From NCBI GenBank assembly GCA_020637165.1, contig JACJWN010000003.1, positions 124,001 to 188,000 of the forward strand: a stretch of 64,000 nucleotides of DNA, written 5' to 3'. The position numbers were made by a program, and so were the translations under genes. Source of the DNA: Mycolicibacterium sp. GTDB lineage: Bacteria > Actinomycetota > Actinomycetes > Mycobacteriales > Mycobacteriaceae. Below the pieces are notes generated by a model. That model had not been told where the DNA came from and made no database searches. It saw only the letters and a program-made list of their open reading frames with translations. This document shows positions 48,721 to 58,317 of this stretch, one piece after another (the first letter of the stretch is position 1; each line of letters begins with the position of its first letter).

Positions 48721-49019
48721 TCTCCTGGGGATTGGTAGAACCCCGGGTGCTCTAGAAGAAGGGTAGCGCAGCCTTGCCGCCGCGGTTGCCGGCACGGTTT
48801 CTGGCTGTCCGACGGGGGTTCGGGGGAGCACGTTATCTGTTTGTCATCCGCCGGCCCCTAACCGGCCAGCAAAGCCAGGTCGGGGGAAGTAGGGGCCGAA
48901 GAACATCGTGCAGACCGACGGTGGGCAGATCATGGTGGACGAACCCGCGGATGGGTAAGTCGTCGAGAAGGAGAGGTCGTCGAGGATCGATATCTGCTCG
49001 GGGCGGCCGGGTGGCGAAT

Positions 49020-50749
<1,730 letters not shown>

Positions 50750-50753
50750 CTAG

Positions 50754-50759
50754 AGCCTA
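50754..50759 (-). promoter_or_regulatory. -10 element (TAGGCT) of guaB1
   Basis: On the minus strand TAGGCT is seven bases before the GTG at 50746 with no ribosome site between. It sits just beyond hairpin copy B, so guaB1 has its own promoter after gnd terminates. Confidence 0.55.
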
Positions 50760-50778
50760 GTGCCCCGCTTCCCCCTGC

Positions 50779-50836
50779 CGAGCAGACGCAAAAGTCCCCG
50801 ACACGCCGGGATTAGGGGGACTTTTGCGTCTGTTCG
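50779..50836. repeat. Long hairpin, copy B of a dispersed palindromic element
   Basis: Arms 50779-50799 and 50816-50836 pair over 21 bp with one G-T pair. Read on the minus strand, the direction of gnd transcription, it matches the hairpin at 33037-33107: both have CAGACG near the outer left arm, CGGCGTGTCGGGG in the loop-side, and TTTGCGTCTGCTCG in the right arm. It lies 12 bases after the gnd stop. No T-run follows. A terminator or RNA-end role is inferred. Confidence 0.85.
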
Positions 50837-50847
50837 CGCAGGAGACG

Positions 50848-52299
50848 CTAGAGGGCGACCTCGCTGTGGTCGCCGCTCCACAGGGTGTGGAACCGCGCGG
50901 CGGGGTCGGCGTCGATACGGCCGTAGGTGTGGGCGCCGAAGAAGTCGCGCTGACCCTGGATCAGCGCGGCCGGCAGTCGTTCGGTGCGCAGCCCGTCGTA
51001 GTAGGACAGTGCCGAGGAGAACCCGGGAATCGGGATGCCCAGTTCGGTGGCGGTCACCACCACCCGGCGCCAGCTGTCGATGGCCGACTCGATCGCGCTG
51101 CGGAAGTACGGCGCGGCGATCAGCGTCGGCAGGTCGGGGTCGGCGTCGAAGGCCTCCTTGATCCGGTTGAGGAACTTGGCCCGGATGATGCAGCCGCCGC
51201 GCCAGATGGTGGCCAGCACGCCGGGGGTGATGCCCCACCCGTATTCCTCCGAGCCGGCCTGGATCTGGTTGAAGCCCTGGGCGTAGGCGATGATCTTCGA
51301 GGCGTACAGCGCCCGGCGGACGTCGTCGATGAATTGCTCTGTGTCGGTGGGCCGTTGGCCCAGATGCCCGGAGGCCATCCCGGCAACGGCCCGCCGCTGG
51401 GGCACCGATCCGGACAGCGCGCGGGCGAACACCGCCTCGGCGATGCCGGTCACCGGGACACCCAAGTCGAGGGCGGACTTGACCGTCCAGCGGCCGGTGC
51501 CCTTCTGCTCGGCCTCGTCGAGGATGACGTCGACCAGGGGTTTGCCGGTCTTGGCGTCGATCTGGCCGAGCACTTCGGCGGTGATCTCGACCAGGAAGCT
51601 GTCCAGATCCCCGGAGTTCCAGTCGGTGAAGACGTCGGCGATCTGGCCGGCGCTTAGGCCAAGACCGTCGCGCAGCAGTTGGTAGGCCTCGCCGATGAGT
51701 TGCATGTCGGAGTACTCGATACCGTTGTGCACCATCTTGACGAAGTGACCGGCTCCGTCGGGGCCGATGTGCGCGCAACACGGCACCCCTTCGACGTGGG
51801 CGGAGATCTCCTCCAGCAGCGGGCCCAGCGACTCATACGACTCTGCGGGCCCGCCCGGCATGATCGAGGGCCCGTTGAGGGCTCCCTCCTCGCCGCCGGA
51901 GATGCCTGCGCCGACGAAGTGCAGACCACGCTCGCGCATCGCCTTCTCGCGGCGGATGGTGTCGGTGTAGAGGGCATTGCCGCCGTCGATGATGATGTCG
52001 CCCGGCTCCATGGCGTCGGCGAGTTCGTTGATCACCGCGTCGGTGGGCTCGCCTGCTTTGACCATGATCAGCACCCTGCGCGGCCGTTCCAGCGCGTCCA
52101 GGAACTCCCGGATGGTCTCCGAGCGCACGAAGTTGCCTTCCGATCCGTGGTCGGCCAGCAGGGCGTCTGTCTTGGCGATGGAGCGGTTGTGAACGGCGAC
52201 GGTGTAGCCGTGGTGGGCAAAATTCCGCGCGATATTTGACCCCATCACCGCCAGTCCGGTGACGCCGATCTGGGCGGTGGGTTGCTGCGAGGGGCTCAT
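50848..52299 (-). CDS. gnd: 6-phosphogluconate dehydrogenase (decarboxylating)
   Basis: The 483-residue enzyme oxidises 6-phosphogluconate to ribulose-5-phosphate in the pentose phosphate pathway, yielding NAD(P)H. Seen are the Rossmann motif GLAVMGSNIARN (about 14-25), the substrate-binding GGEEGALNGPSIMPGG (about 134), the catalytic Lys/Asn in FVKMVHNGIEY (about 190) and KGTGRWT (about 268). Length is that of the long, decarboxylating type. The gene is followed by hairpin copy B, then guaB1 on the same strand. Confidence 0.96.
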   Translation of the reverse strand: MSPSQQPTAQIGVTGLAVMGSNIARNFAHHGYTVAVHNRSIAKTDALLADHGSEGNFVRSETIREFLDALERPRRVLIMVKAGEPTDAVINELADAMEPGDIIIDGGNALYTDTIRREKAMRERGLHFVGAGISGGEEGALNGPSIMPGGPAESYESLGPLLEEISAHVEGVPCCAHIGPDGAGHFVKMVHNGIEYSDMQLIGEAYQLLRDGLGLSAGQIADVFTDWNSGDLDSFLVEITAEVLGQIDAKTGKPLVDVILDEAEQKGTGRWTVKSALDLGVPVTGIAEAVFARALSGSVPQRRAVAGMASGHLGQRPTDTEQFIDDVRRALYASKIIAYAQGFNQIQAGSEEYGWGITPGVLATIWRGGCIIRAKFLNRIKEAFDADPDLPTLIAAPYFRSAIESAIDSWRRVVVTATELGIPIPGFSSALSYYDGLRTERLPAALIQGQRDFFGAHTYGRIDADPAARFHTLWSGDHSEVAL

Positions 52300-52329
52300 C
52301 GGGGCGCCTTTCGGTTGTGCGGGGGAGTG

Positions 52330-53256
52330 TCAGGTCTGGAAGAGCCGCTGAAGTTCGGTCAGCCACGGAAGGGCGACGGCGATGGTGGGTATGACCAGCA
52401 CGGCCGCGGCAGCGCTGTAGGCCGCCAGGGACAGCGGAAGGCTATTGGGCGGCCCGGACAGCCGGCGCACCCGGATCACCGTCGTGGGGCCGCCGGCAGC
52501 CAGCGCACCCGCCGGGGTCGGCCCGCAGGCGCAGGTGACCAGTGCGCGGGCCAGCGGTCGGGGTCCGGCCGAGCGCACGGCCGCGTCGTCGGCCAGCAGT
52601 TCGACCAGCAATCGGACGGCGTTCAAGGCGCTGGCACTGCGCACGAATCGCGGGAAGGCGGTGTGCACGGCGGTGAAAGCCTCGAGCACCAGGTCGTGCC
52701 GGGCCCGAAGATGCGCCCGTTCGTGGCTCAGGATCGCGGCCAGTTCCTCGTCGGTGAGCGCCGAGAGCGCGCCGCGGCTGAGCACCACCCGGCTGCGCAT
52801 ACCGGGGAGGCAGTAGGCGAGGGGCTCCGCCAGGTCGAGCACCCTGGCCCCGCCTAGTTCCGCACGGCGTTCGCCGACCAGGTCGACCAGCATGCGGTGG
52901 CGCGCACGGCGCCGCCGGGTGCCGATCGCCACCTGACAGACGGTGACGCCGAGCCGGGCGCCGATCAGCAGCGTGAGGGCGAAGACGCCCACCGAGGCCA
53001 ACCACAGCGGCCAGCCGAGGGCGGCGATCTCCGCTCGGACGTCGGCGGTCGGTCGACCATCGGGCCCGGGGACGAACAATCGGGCCGCCAGGGCCAAGCC
53101 GGCGCTGAACGCCGACAGCACCGCCGCCACGGCGACGGCTTGCCACAGCACCACCGCGGCACGCGGAGCACGCATCGGCCAGGACGCTCGGGCAAGGAGA
53201 GCCGGTACCGGGCCGACGAGTGCGAGCGCGAGAAGCGTGAAGGCCAGCGCTGACAC
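52330..53256 (-). CDS. BlaR-like M56 membrane metalloprotease (Rv1845c type)
   Basis: The 308-residue protein has four to five hydrophobic helices and a zinc-protease motif HERAH (about residue 172, in ILSHERAHLRARHD), matching the M56/BlaR1 family but lacking the extracellular penicillin-binding sensor domain. It is expected to cleave and inactivate a BlaI-type repressor. The blaI gene ends 62 bases upstream of its start on the same strand, so the two form the regulator/protease pair Rv1846c-Rv1845c. The activating signal is unknown; it is linked to beta-lactam or respiratory stress in M. tuberculosis. Confidence 0.9.
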   Translation of the reverse strand: MSALAFTLLALALVGPVPALLARASWPMRAPRAAVVLWQAVAVAAVLSAFSAGLALAARLFVPGPDGRPTADVRAEIAALGWPLWLASVGVFALTLLIGARLGVTVCQVAIGTRRRRARHRMLVDLVGERRAELGGARVLDLAEPLAYCLPGMRSRVVLSRGALSALTDEELAAILSHERAHLRARHDLVLEAFTAVHTAFPRFVRSASALNAVRLLVELLADDAAVRSAGPRPLARALVTCACGPTPAGALAAGGPTTVIRVRRLSGPPNSLPLSLAAYSAAAAVLVIPTIAVALPWLTELQRLFQT

Positions 53257-53318
53257 GCCTGCCAGTCTCCCCTAGCCGACGGTGCGTCGCCAGCGGATCG
53301 GGAAGCGGATTTTCTCGG

Positions 53319-53708
53319 TCAGCCGAGGGCGTCCCGAGCTTCCAGGTCCGCCAGCGCCCGGCGCAAGGCGTCGGCCTCGTCGGCGCCCACCCGGCCGACG
53401 AAGTGCATCAGCGCTGCCTGCCGGTCAACGGAGTCGGCGGCCTGATCCAGTGCGTCGACCATCAGCCCGGCGACCAGTTCGTCGCGGCCGTGTGCCGGCG
53501 TGTACTGGTGGGCGCGGTCGGCGCGGATCTGGACGACCAGGGCCTTGCGGGCCAGGCGTTGCAACACGGTCATGACGGTGGTGTAGGCCAGTTCGCGGCG
53601 CGCGGCGAGGGCATCGTGGACCTGCCGCACCGTCTGCGGCTTGTCAGCGTCCCAAAGATGGTCCATGACGGCGCGCTCCAACTCGCCGAGGCCCGTCAGC
53701 TTGGCCAT
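53319..53708 (-). CDS. blaI: BlaI-family transcriptional repressor
   Basis: The 129-residue protein has a winged-helix DNA-binding domain (about 1-80, with LERAVMDHLWDADKPQTVRQ and TVMTVLQRLARKALV) and a C-terminal dimerisation helix bundle (about 85-125). It should repress its own operon, with blaR-like downstream, and distant targets such as beta-lactamase genes. An imperfect TACTAC/GTCGTA inverted repeat at 53745-53761 could be its operator. Strong similarity in layout to Rv1846c. Confidence 0.94.
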   Translation of the reverse strand: MAKLTGLGELERAVMDHLWDADKPQTVRQVHDALAARRELAYTTVMTVLQRLARKALVVQIRADRAHQYTPAHGRDELVAGLMVDALDQAADSVDRQAALMHFVGRVGADEADALRRALADLEARDALG

Positions 53709-53744
53709 GTCCCCATCTCCATTGCGATCAAGGCTACTCGCGGT

Positions 53745-53761
53745 TACTACCGAACGTCGTA
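53745..53761. promoter_or_regulatory. Candidate BlaI operator
   Basis: TACTAC and GTCGTA, separated by five bases, form an inverted repeat with one mismatch, 37 bases before the blaI ATG. BlaI-family sites are inverted repeats built on TAC/GTA triplets. The match is imperfect, so the call is tentative. Confidence 0.35.
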
Positions 53762-53898
53762 CCCGGGATTCGGTCTCTTAACTCCCAGCAGTGCCCGCGA
53801 AGTTCCGCGCTCCGCACGTTCGCGCCGCTTTTGTGGCCGTCCTCATCACGCCACCCCCCGGGCTGATCGGCACCGGCCGTGGGTGTAGACACGAATCC

Positions 53899-54306
53899 GT
53901 GCAACCAGATGCCACCCGTCCCGACCCGCTCACCGCGCCCTTCGACACCGAGATCGGCCTGACCTACACCGAGGTCACCCCCGACGGCGTCCGAGCGGAA
54001 CTGACCGTTAAGCCTACGCTGCTGCAGCCGATGGGCATCGTCCACGGCGGCGTCTGGTGTTCGGTGGTCGAGTCCCTGGCCAGCGTGTCGGCCTACGTAT
54101 GGCTTTCGGCCAACGGCGGCGGACACGTCGTGGGGGTGAACAACAGCACCGACTTCCTGCGCGCGGTCACCGAAGGCACCGTCTACGGCGTCTCCGAACC
54201 GGTGCACCGCGGCCGCCGCCAGCAGTTGTGGCAGGTGAGCATTCGTGACGATCGGGATCGGCTGGTCGCCCGGGGTCAGGTCCGGTTGCAGAACCTGGAG
54301 GCCTAG
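53899..54306 (+). CDS. Hotdog-fold acyl-CoA thioesterase (PaaI type, Rv1847 type)
   Basis: The 135-residue protein is a single hotdog domain that hydrolyses acyl-CoA. It has the family's MGIVHGGVWCSVVESLAS segment (about 50-67) with the conserved HGG and the active-site Glu on the following helix, and VGVNNSTDFLRAV. I chose the GTG at 53899; a TAGACA sequence ends seven bases before it, close to the leaderless pattern seen elsewhere, though it lacks the final T. Longer in-frame versions have an Arg/Pro-rich start unlike this family. Substrate unknown. Confidence 0.88.
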   Translation: MQPDATRPDPLTAPFDTEIGLTYTEVTPDGVRAELTVKPTLLQPMGIVHGGVWCSVVESLASVSAYVWLSANGGGHVVGVNNSTDFLRAVTEGTVYGVSEPVHRGRRQQLWQVSIRDDRDRLVARGQVRLQNLEA

Positions 54307-54311
54307 AGCCG

Positions 54312-54340
54312 GTGTAACACCAATTGCGTTGGTGTTACAC
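54312..54340. promoter_or_regulatory. VapBC operator: perfect 12-bp inverted repeat with nested half-sites
   Basis: GTGTAACACCAA (54312-54323) and TTGGTGTTACAC (54329-54340) are perfect inverted repeats around TTGCG. Each arm is nearly a small palindrome itself, GGTGTNACAC, with centres 20 bp apart, two helical turns. The right arm overlaps a TACACT -10 (54336-54341) placed five bases before the vapB ATG. Autorepression by the antitoxin or toxin-antitoxin complex is inferred. Confidence 0.75.
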
Positions 54341-54346
54341 TTTGGC

Positions 54347-54616
54347 ATGCCGACCGCCCATCGCCGCCACGCGGTTACCGAAACCGATGACATCGCGGCG
54401 GCCCTTGACGCCGCACGCGCGGTCTGGCCCGAGTTGGCCGACAAACCGGGCGCTTTGCTGCGCCGGCTCATCCTCACCGGTGAAGAAGCCCTCCAGGCGC
54501 GGCGCAGCAAGGCTGCCGAAGGCCGTCGTCGGGCCATCGATCGGACCTCCGGCATCCTCATCGGCGTGTACGAGCCCGGGTATCTGGATGATGTTCGCCA
54601 GGACTGGCCCGAGTGA
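54347..54616 (+). CDS. VapB-type antitoxin
   Basis: The 89-residue protein starts at ATG 54347, six bases after the inverted-repeat operator and five after a TACACT -10, so the mRNA is probably leaderless. The N-terminal part (about 8-50, HAVTETDDIAAALDAA to LLRRLILTG) is likely the DNA-binding ribbon-helix-helix-type or similar dimer domain; the C-terminal part is charged (RRSKAAEGRRRAIDR), as expected for toxin neutralisation. Its TGA overlaps the toxin start (GTGA). The antitoxin assignment rests on size, operator and partner more than on a family motif. Confidence 0.8.
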   Translation: MPTAHRRHAVTETDDIAAALDAARAVWPELADKPGALLRRLILTGEEALQARRSKAAEGRRRAIDRTSGILIGVYEPGYLDDVRQDWPE

Positions 54617-55002
54617 TCATCCTGGACGCGAGTGTCCTCATCGCGCACCTGGAGAAGACGGACGGCCACCACGCTCGAGCGACTGGCATCCTGAGGGACA
54701 ACTGCCATGACGAATTCGCAGCCAGCTCGGTCACACTTGCTGAGGTGCTGGTCGGGGCGATCCGGGCCGACCGCGGCGAACAAGTCCGAGAGGCACTGGC
54801 CGACCTGCAGGTCCAGTCACTAGGCCTGGGTGCCGAGGCGGCCTGGGAACTGGCCCGGTTGCGGGTCCGTACGGGCCTGAAACTTCCGGACTGCTGCGTG
54901 CTCCACACGGCGCGGATTCAGCCGGCCGCGCAGCTGGCCACCTTCGATGCCCGACTCGCCGCCGGCGCGGCCGCACTTGGCATGGGGGTCGTTCCCGGGT
55001 GA
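54613..55002 (+). CDS. vapC: VapC-type PIN-domain toxin ribonuclease
   Basis: The 129-residue PIN protein has the four acidic metal ligands of VapC: Asp5 (ILDAS), Glu44 (TLAEVL), Asp93 (KLPDCC) and Asp112 (TFDARL). VapC toxins cleave tRNA or rRNA and are held inactive by the antitoxin encoded just upstream. The GTG start overlaps the antitoxin stop. Its TGA faces the stop of the convergent kinase gene within the palindrome TGATCA. The module sits where M. tuberculosis carries urease genes, so it is an insertion or replacement. Confidence 0.93.
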   Translation: MIILDASVLIAHLEKTDGHHARATGILRDNCHDEFAASSVTLAEVLVGAIRADRGEQVREALADLQVQSLGLGAEAAWELARLRVRTGLKLPDCCVLHTARIQPAAQLATFDARLAAGAAALGMGVVPG

Positions 55003-56388
55003 TCAGACGGGCGGACCGGCCGGTCCTTGGCCACCCAGCCGCAGGACGAGTTGTGCCCCGCCCAGCGGGCTGGCCTCCAGCGATGCGGAGCCGCCGTGGA
55101 GTTCGGCCTGCTGGGCCACTAGGGCGAGTCCCAGGCCCGATCCGGAGCGGGCGGCGGTCGATCCGCGGGCGAACCGTTCGAACACGGCGGTGCGTTCCTC
55201 CTCGGGAACCCCGCTGCCGTTGTCGTCGACGGTGACCCGGATCTGGTCGGCGAAATTGCTGACGGACAGCCGGATGCGGGTGGCGCCCCCATGTTTGACG
55301 GCGTTGGCGATGGCGTTGTCGATCACCAGGCGCAGGCCGGCGGGCAGGCCCACCATGGGCACCGCAGGGGAGGGCACCAGCGAGACCCGCAGACCCGGAT
55401 ACGTGCGCTCGGCATCGTGGGCGGCGCGATCGAGCAGTTCGGTCATGTCGAACGGCACGAAGTCGTCGGTGGTGGTCAGTTCCCCCTGGGCCAGTCTCTC
55501 CAGCGCCGTCAAAGTCGCCTCGATCCGGGTCTGGGTCCGCATGGTGTCCCCGATGACCTCCTGGCGCTGTTCGGCGCCGAGGTCCAGCGTGGAGAGCACC
55601 TCGAGGTTGGTGCGCATGGCGGTCAGCGGTGTTCGCAGTTCGTGGGAGGCGACCGCTGCGAAGTCCCGAGCCGACTCCAGGGCAGCCTTGGTGCGCGCCT
55701 GTTCATTGCCGATCCGGGCCAGCATGCCCTCGACCGCCTCGCCGATCTCCACCGCCTCCCGCACCCCGCGGACCTGGACCTCCTCGGGTTTGGATTGGGC
55801 ATTGATGGCGCGAGCCTGCTGGGCCAGCAGCCGGAACGGGTCGATCATGATCAGCGAGAAGAACCAGCCGACGACGACGGTGCCGATGATCACCCCGCCG
55901 CAGATCAGCACCACCCGCCAGTGCAATTCGGAGATCCGACGCTGGGTCTCGGCCACCGGGGCGCCGAGGGCGATCGTGGCGCCGCCGACGGTGAAGGTCC
56001 GCACCCGGTACTCCACGCCCTCGATGGTGGTGTTGGCATAGCCGTCGGCCAGCTTCGGCAACACCACCCCGGGCGGCACCGACATGGCCATCGACCCGAC
56101 CCGGACGGTGCGAACCAGGTTCCCGTCCGGACTGGCGCTTTCGGTGGCCGGGGTGCTGGACAGCAGTGCGCTGAAATCGCCGAGGCTGCTCACCGAATCC
56201 AGTCGGCGGTCCAACTGGCTGTACTGGTCATTGGTGACGCCGATCCACACCCAGGTGCCCAGGGTGAGAACCAGGATCACCACCGACAGTGCGGCGGTGA
56301 TGACGATGGTGCGCAGCGACAGCATCCGGTTGGGCAGCCGTTGCAACAGCCGGTAGAAGACTTCGTCGGGTTTCACCGCCGTGAGCAC
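55003..56388 (-). CDS. PrrB-like sensor histidine kinase, orphan
   Basis: The 461-residue kinase has two membrane helices (about 28-50 and 160-182), an external sensor region, a HAMP-like segment (about 183-235), HisKA with His249 (ASHELRTPLTAMRTNLE) and a HATPase with AIANAVKHGG, DDNGSGVP and GSGLGLALVAQQ. From memory it is very similar to PrrB (Rv0902c), including DFAAVASHELRTPL and LERLAQGELTT. PrrB is normally encoded next to response regulator PrrA, but no regulator gene lies here. It may be a second PrrB acting on a distant PrrA or another regulator. Confidence 0.88.
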   Translation of the reverse strand: MLTAVKPDEVFYRLLQRLPNRMLSLRTIVITAALSVVILVLTLGTWVWIGVTNDQYSQLDRRLDSVSSLGDFSALLSSTPATESASPDGNLVRTVRVGSMAMSVPPGVVLPKLADGYANTTIEGVEYRVRTFTVGGATIALGAPVAETQRRISELHWRVVLICGGVIIGTVVVGWFFSLIMIDPFRLLAQQARAINAQSKPEEVQVRGVREAVEIGEAVEGMLARIGNEQARTKAALESARDFAAVASHELRTPLTAMRTNLEVLSTLDLGAEQRQEVIGDTMRTQTRIEATLTALERLAQGELTTTDDFVPFDMTELLDRAAHDAERTYPGLRVSLVPSPAVPMVGLPAGLRLVIDNAIANAVKHGGATRIRLSVSNFADQIRVTVDDNGSGVPEEERTAVFERFARGSTAARSGSGLGLALVAQQAELHGGSASLEASPLGGAQLVLRLGGQGPAGPPV

Positions 56389-56425
56389 CGGGTGTGCGGC
56401 ACGGCACCGGTCGGCGCCATGGCGG

Positions 56426-56800
56426 CTAGACCGCGTCGGCCAGGATCATGGCGCGCTGCGGGAGGTTGCAGCGATCGCGGAAGTCCCGGCCGGGCTGGCG
56501 GATCGCCTCCAGTTCGGCGCGGACGGTGGGGTTGGCGTCGAGGTAGACCTCGGTCTCGTCGCGGGCTTGGGTCTTGGGCAGCCCCTGCAGACCGGTGAAG
56601 AACGCGTTCACGTCGGGATGGGTGAACAGATAGGTCGCCATCGCGGCCGACACCCCCGACATCACCCCGGTCATATCGGCCGTTGTGCAGTTCGGAGGGG
56701 GGTCGTCGGCCCTGACCGGGCTTGCGACGGAGATCAGTATCGCGCCGGCGCCGAGTACCGCCCCCGCTGCGCGGAAAAGGGATCGACGTGCGGCTGGCAT
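56426..56800 (-). CDS. Secreted haemophore-like haem-binding protein (MHB family)
   Basis: I chose the ATG at 56800 because GGAGG lies five bases upstream; an ATG at 56812 would add four residues. The 124-residue product has a twin-Arg-adjacent basic start and a hydrophobic signal peptide (about 10-28, ending near SPVRADDPP). The mature part (about 35-115) has the mycobacterial haem-binding fold pattern of Rv0203 and relatives: two cysteines (NCTTADM and RDRCNL), FTHPDVNAFFTGLQGLP and acidic helices. Haem binding outside the cell is inferred. It sits between the PrrB-like kinase and ndh. Confidence 0.82.
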   Translation of the reverse strand: MPAARRSLFRAAGAVLGAGAILISVASPVRADDPPPNCTTADMTGVMSGVSAAMATYLFTHPDVNAFFTGLQGLPKTQARDETEVYLDANPTVRAELEAIRQPGRDFRDRCNLPQRAMILADAV

Positions 56801-56842
56801 GTTCCCCTCCATTATCGAGGTGACCCGACTCCCACGCTGGGG

Positions 56843-58216
56843 TCAGGACGCCGCGATCTCGGACTCCTCGGCCCGCTCGGCGATCTCCTCGAGTTGCTCG
56901 ATCCGGGTGCGGGCATAGGCCTGCTGCTCGGTGATGGTGAGCTGCCCGCGATGGCTGCCGATGAAGGTGCTGACCCAGGACATCGCCGTGGTGAGCCGGG
57001 CTTTGAAGCCCACCAGGTAGATCAGGTGCAGGAACAACCAGGCCAGCCAGCCGATGAACCCGCCGAACTCCAGCGGACCCACTTTGACCACCGCCGAGTA
57101 CCGCGCCACGGTGGCCATCGAGCCCTTGTCGAAGTACTTGAACGGCTCGCGGGCGGCCGGATCAGCGCCCTTGAGTTCGGCCTTGATCAGCTTGGCGGCG
57201 TAGCGGGCCCCCTGGATCGCGCCCTGGGCCTGGCCGGGAACGCCGTCGACGAATGCCATGTCGCCGACGACGAAGACGTTCGGATGACCCGGCACGGTCA
57301 GGTCGGGCAGCACCTTGACCCGGCCGGCCCGGTCGACCTCGGCGCCGGCCTGATCGGCGATGACCTTGCCCAGCGGGCTGGCCGCGACACCGGCCGACCA
57401 GACCTTGGTCTGGCACTCGATGCGCTCGGTGCGGCCGTCCCCGTACTTGACGTTGATGCCGTTGCGGTCGACGTTGGTGACCATTGCGCCGAGTTGGATC
57501 TCCACGCCCAGCTTCTCCAGCCGGGCCGCGGCCTTCTTGCCCAGCTTCTCGCCCATCGGCGGCAGCACGGCCGGGGCGGCGTCGAGCAGGATCACCCGGG
57601 CCTTGGTGGAGTCGATGTGCCGGAATGCCCCCTTGAGGGTGTGGTCGGCCAGCTCGGCGATCTGGCCGGCCATCTCGACACCGGTCGGACCCGCGCCCAC
57701 CACCACGAAGGTGAGCAGTTTGGCCCGGCGCTCCGGGGCGCTGGACCGCTCGGCCTGCTCGAATGCGCCGAGGATGCGTCCGCGCAGCTCGAGGGCATCG
57801 TCGATGGTCTTCATGCCGGGCGCCCACTCGGCGAAGTGGTCGTTGCCGAAGTATGACTGACCGGCTCCGGCGGCCACGATCAACGAGTCGTACGGGGTGC
57901 GGTAGGTGTGGCCCAACAGCACCGAGTCCACGGTCTTGTTGGCCAGATCGACGTTGGTGACCTCACCGAGCAGCACCTGGCAGTTCTTGTTCTTGCGCAG
58001 CACCACGCGGGTCAGCGGGGCGATCTCGCCCTCGGAGATGATCCCGGTCGCCACCTGGTACAGAAGTGGCTGGAACAGGTGGTGGGTGGTCTTGGCGATC
58101 ATCTTGATGTCGACGTCCGCCCGCTTGAGCTTCTTGGCCGCGGTGAGGCCGCCGAAGCCCGAGCCGATGATGACGACCTTGTGCTTATCCGACGGGGTCG
58201 CGCCGGGATGGGTCAT
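56843..58216 (-). CDS. ndh: Type II NADH dehydrogenase
   Basis: The 457-residue flavoprotein oxidises NADH and reduces menaquinone at the inner membrane face without pumping protons. It has two Rossmann motifs, VVIIGSGFGGL (FAD, about 14-24) and VVVGAGPTGVE (NADH, about 175-185), the quinone-site AGPTGVEMAGQIAEL helix and C-terminal amphipathic/hydrophobic helices (about 395-425) for membrane attachment. The ATG at 58216 has AGGAG five bases upstream; a longer in-frame extension beyond it is not supported. Corresponds to Rv1854c, the main NDH-2, and target of isoniazid-related mutations. Confidence 0.96.
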   Translation of the reverse strand: MTHPGATPSDKHKVVIIGSGFGGLTAAKKLKRADVDIKMIAKTTHHLFQPLLYQVATGIISEGEIAPLTRVVLRKNKNCQVLLGEVTNVDLANKTVDSVLLGHTYRTPYDSLIVAAGAGQSYFGNDHFAEWAPGMKTIDDALELRGRILGAFEQAERSSAPERRAKLLTFVVVGAGPTGVEMAGQIAELADHTLKGAFRHIDSTKARVILLDAAPAVLPPMGEKLGKKAAARLEKLGVEIQLGAMVTNVDRNGINVKYGDGRTERIECQTKVWSAGVAASPLGKVIADQAGAEVDRAGRVKVLPDLTVPGHPNVFVVGDMAFVDGVPGQAQGAIQGARYAAKLIKAELKGADPAAREPFKYFDKGSMATVARYSAVVKVGPLEFGGFIGWLAWLFLHLIYLVGFKARLTTAMSWVSTFIGSHRGQLTITEQQAYARTRIEQLEEIAERAEESEIAAS

Positions 58217-58317
58217 CTTCGCTCCTGAGTTTGCCGAACCGTAAAGACTGCAGCCAACGGTACTACGGGAGCCCCCCCGCAGCATTGGGAGAGGGCGGTC
58301 AGCGGGCCGGTGAAAAG

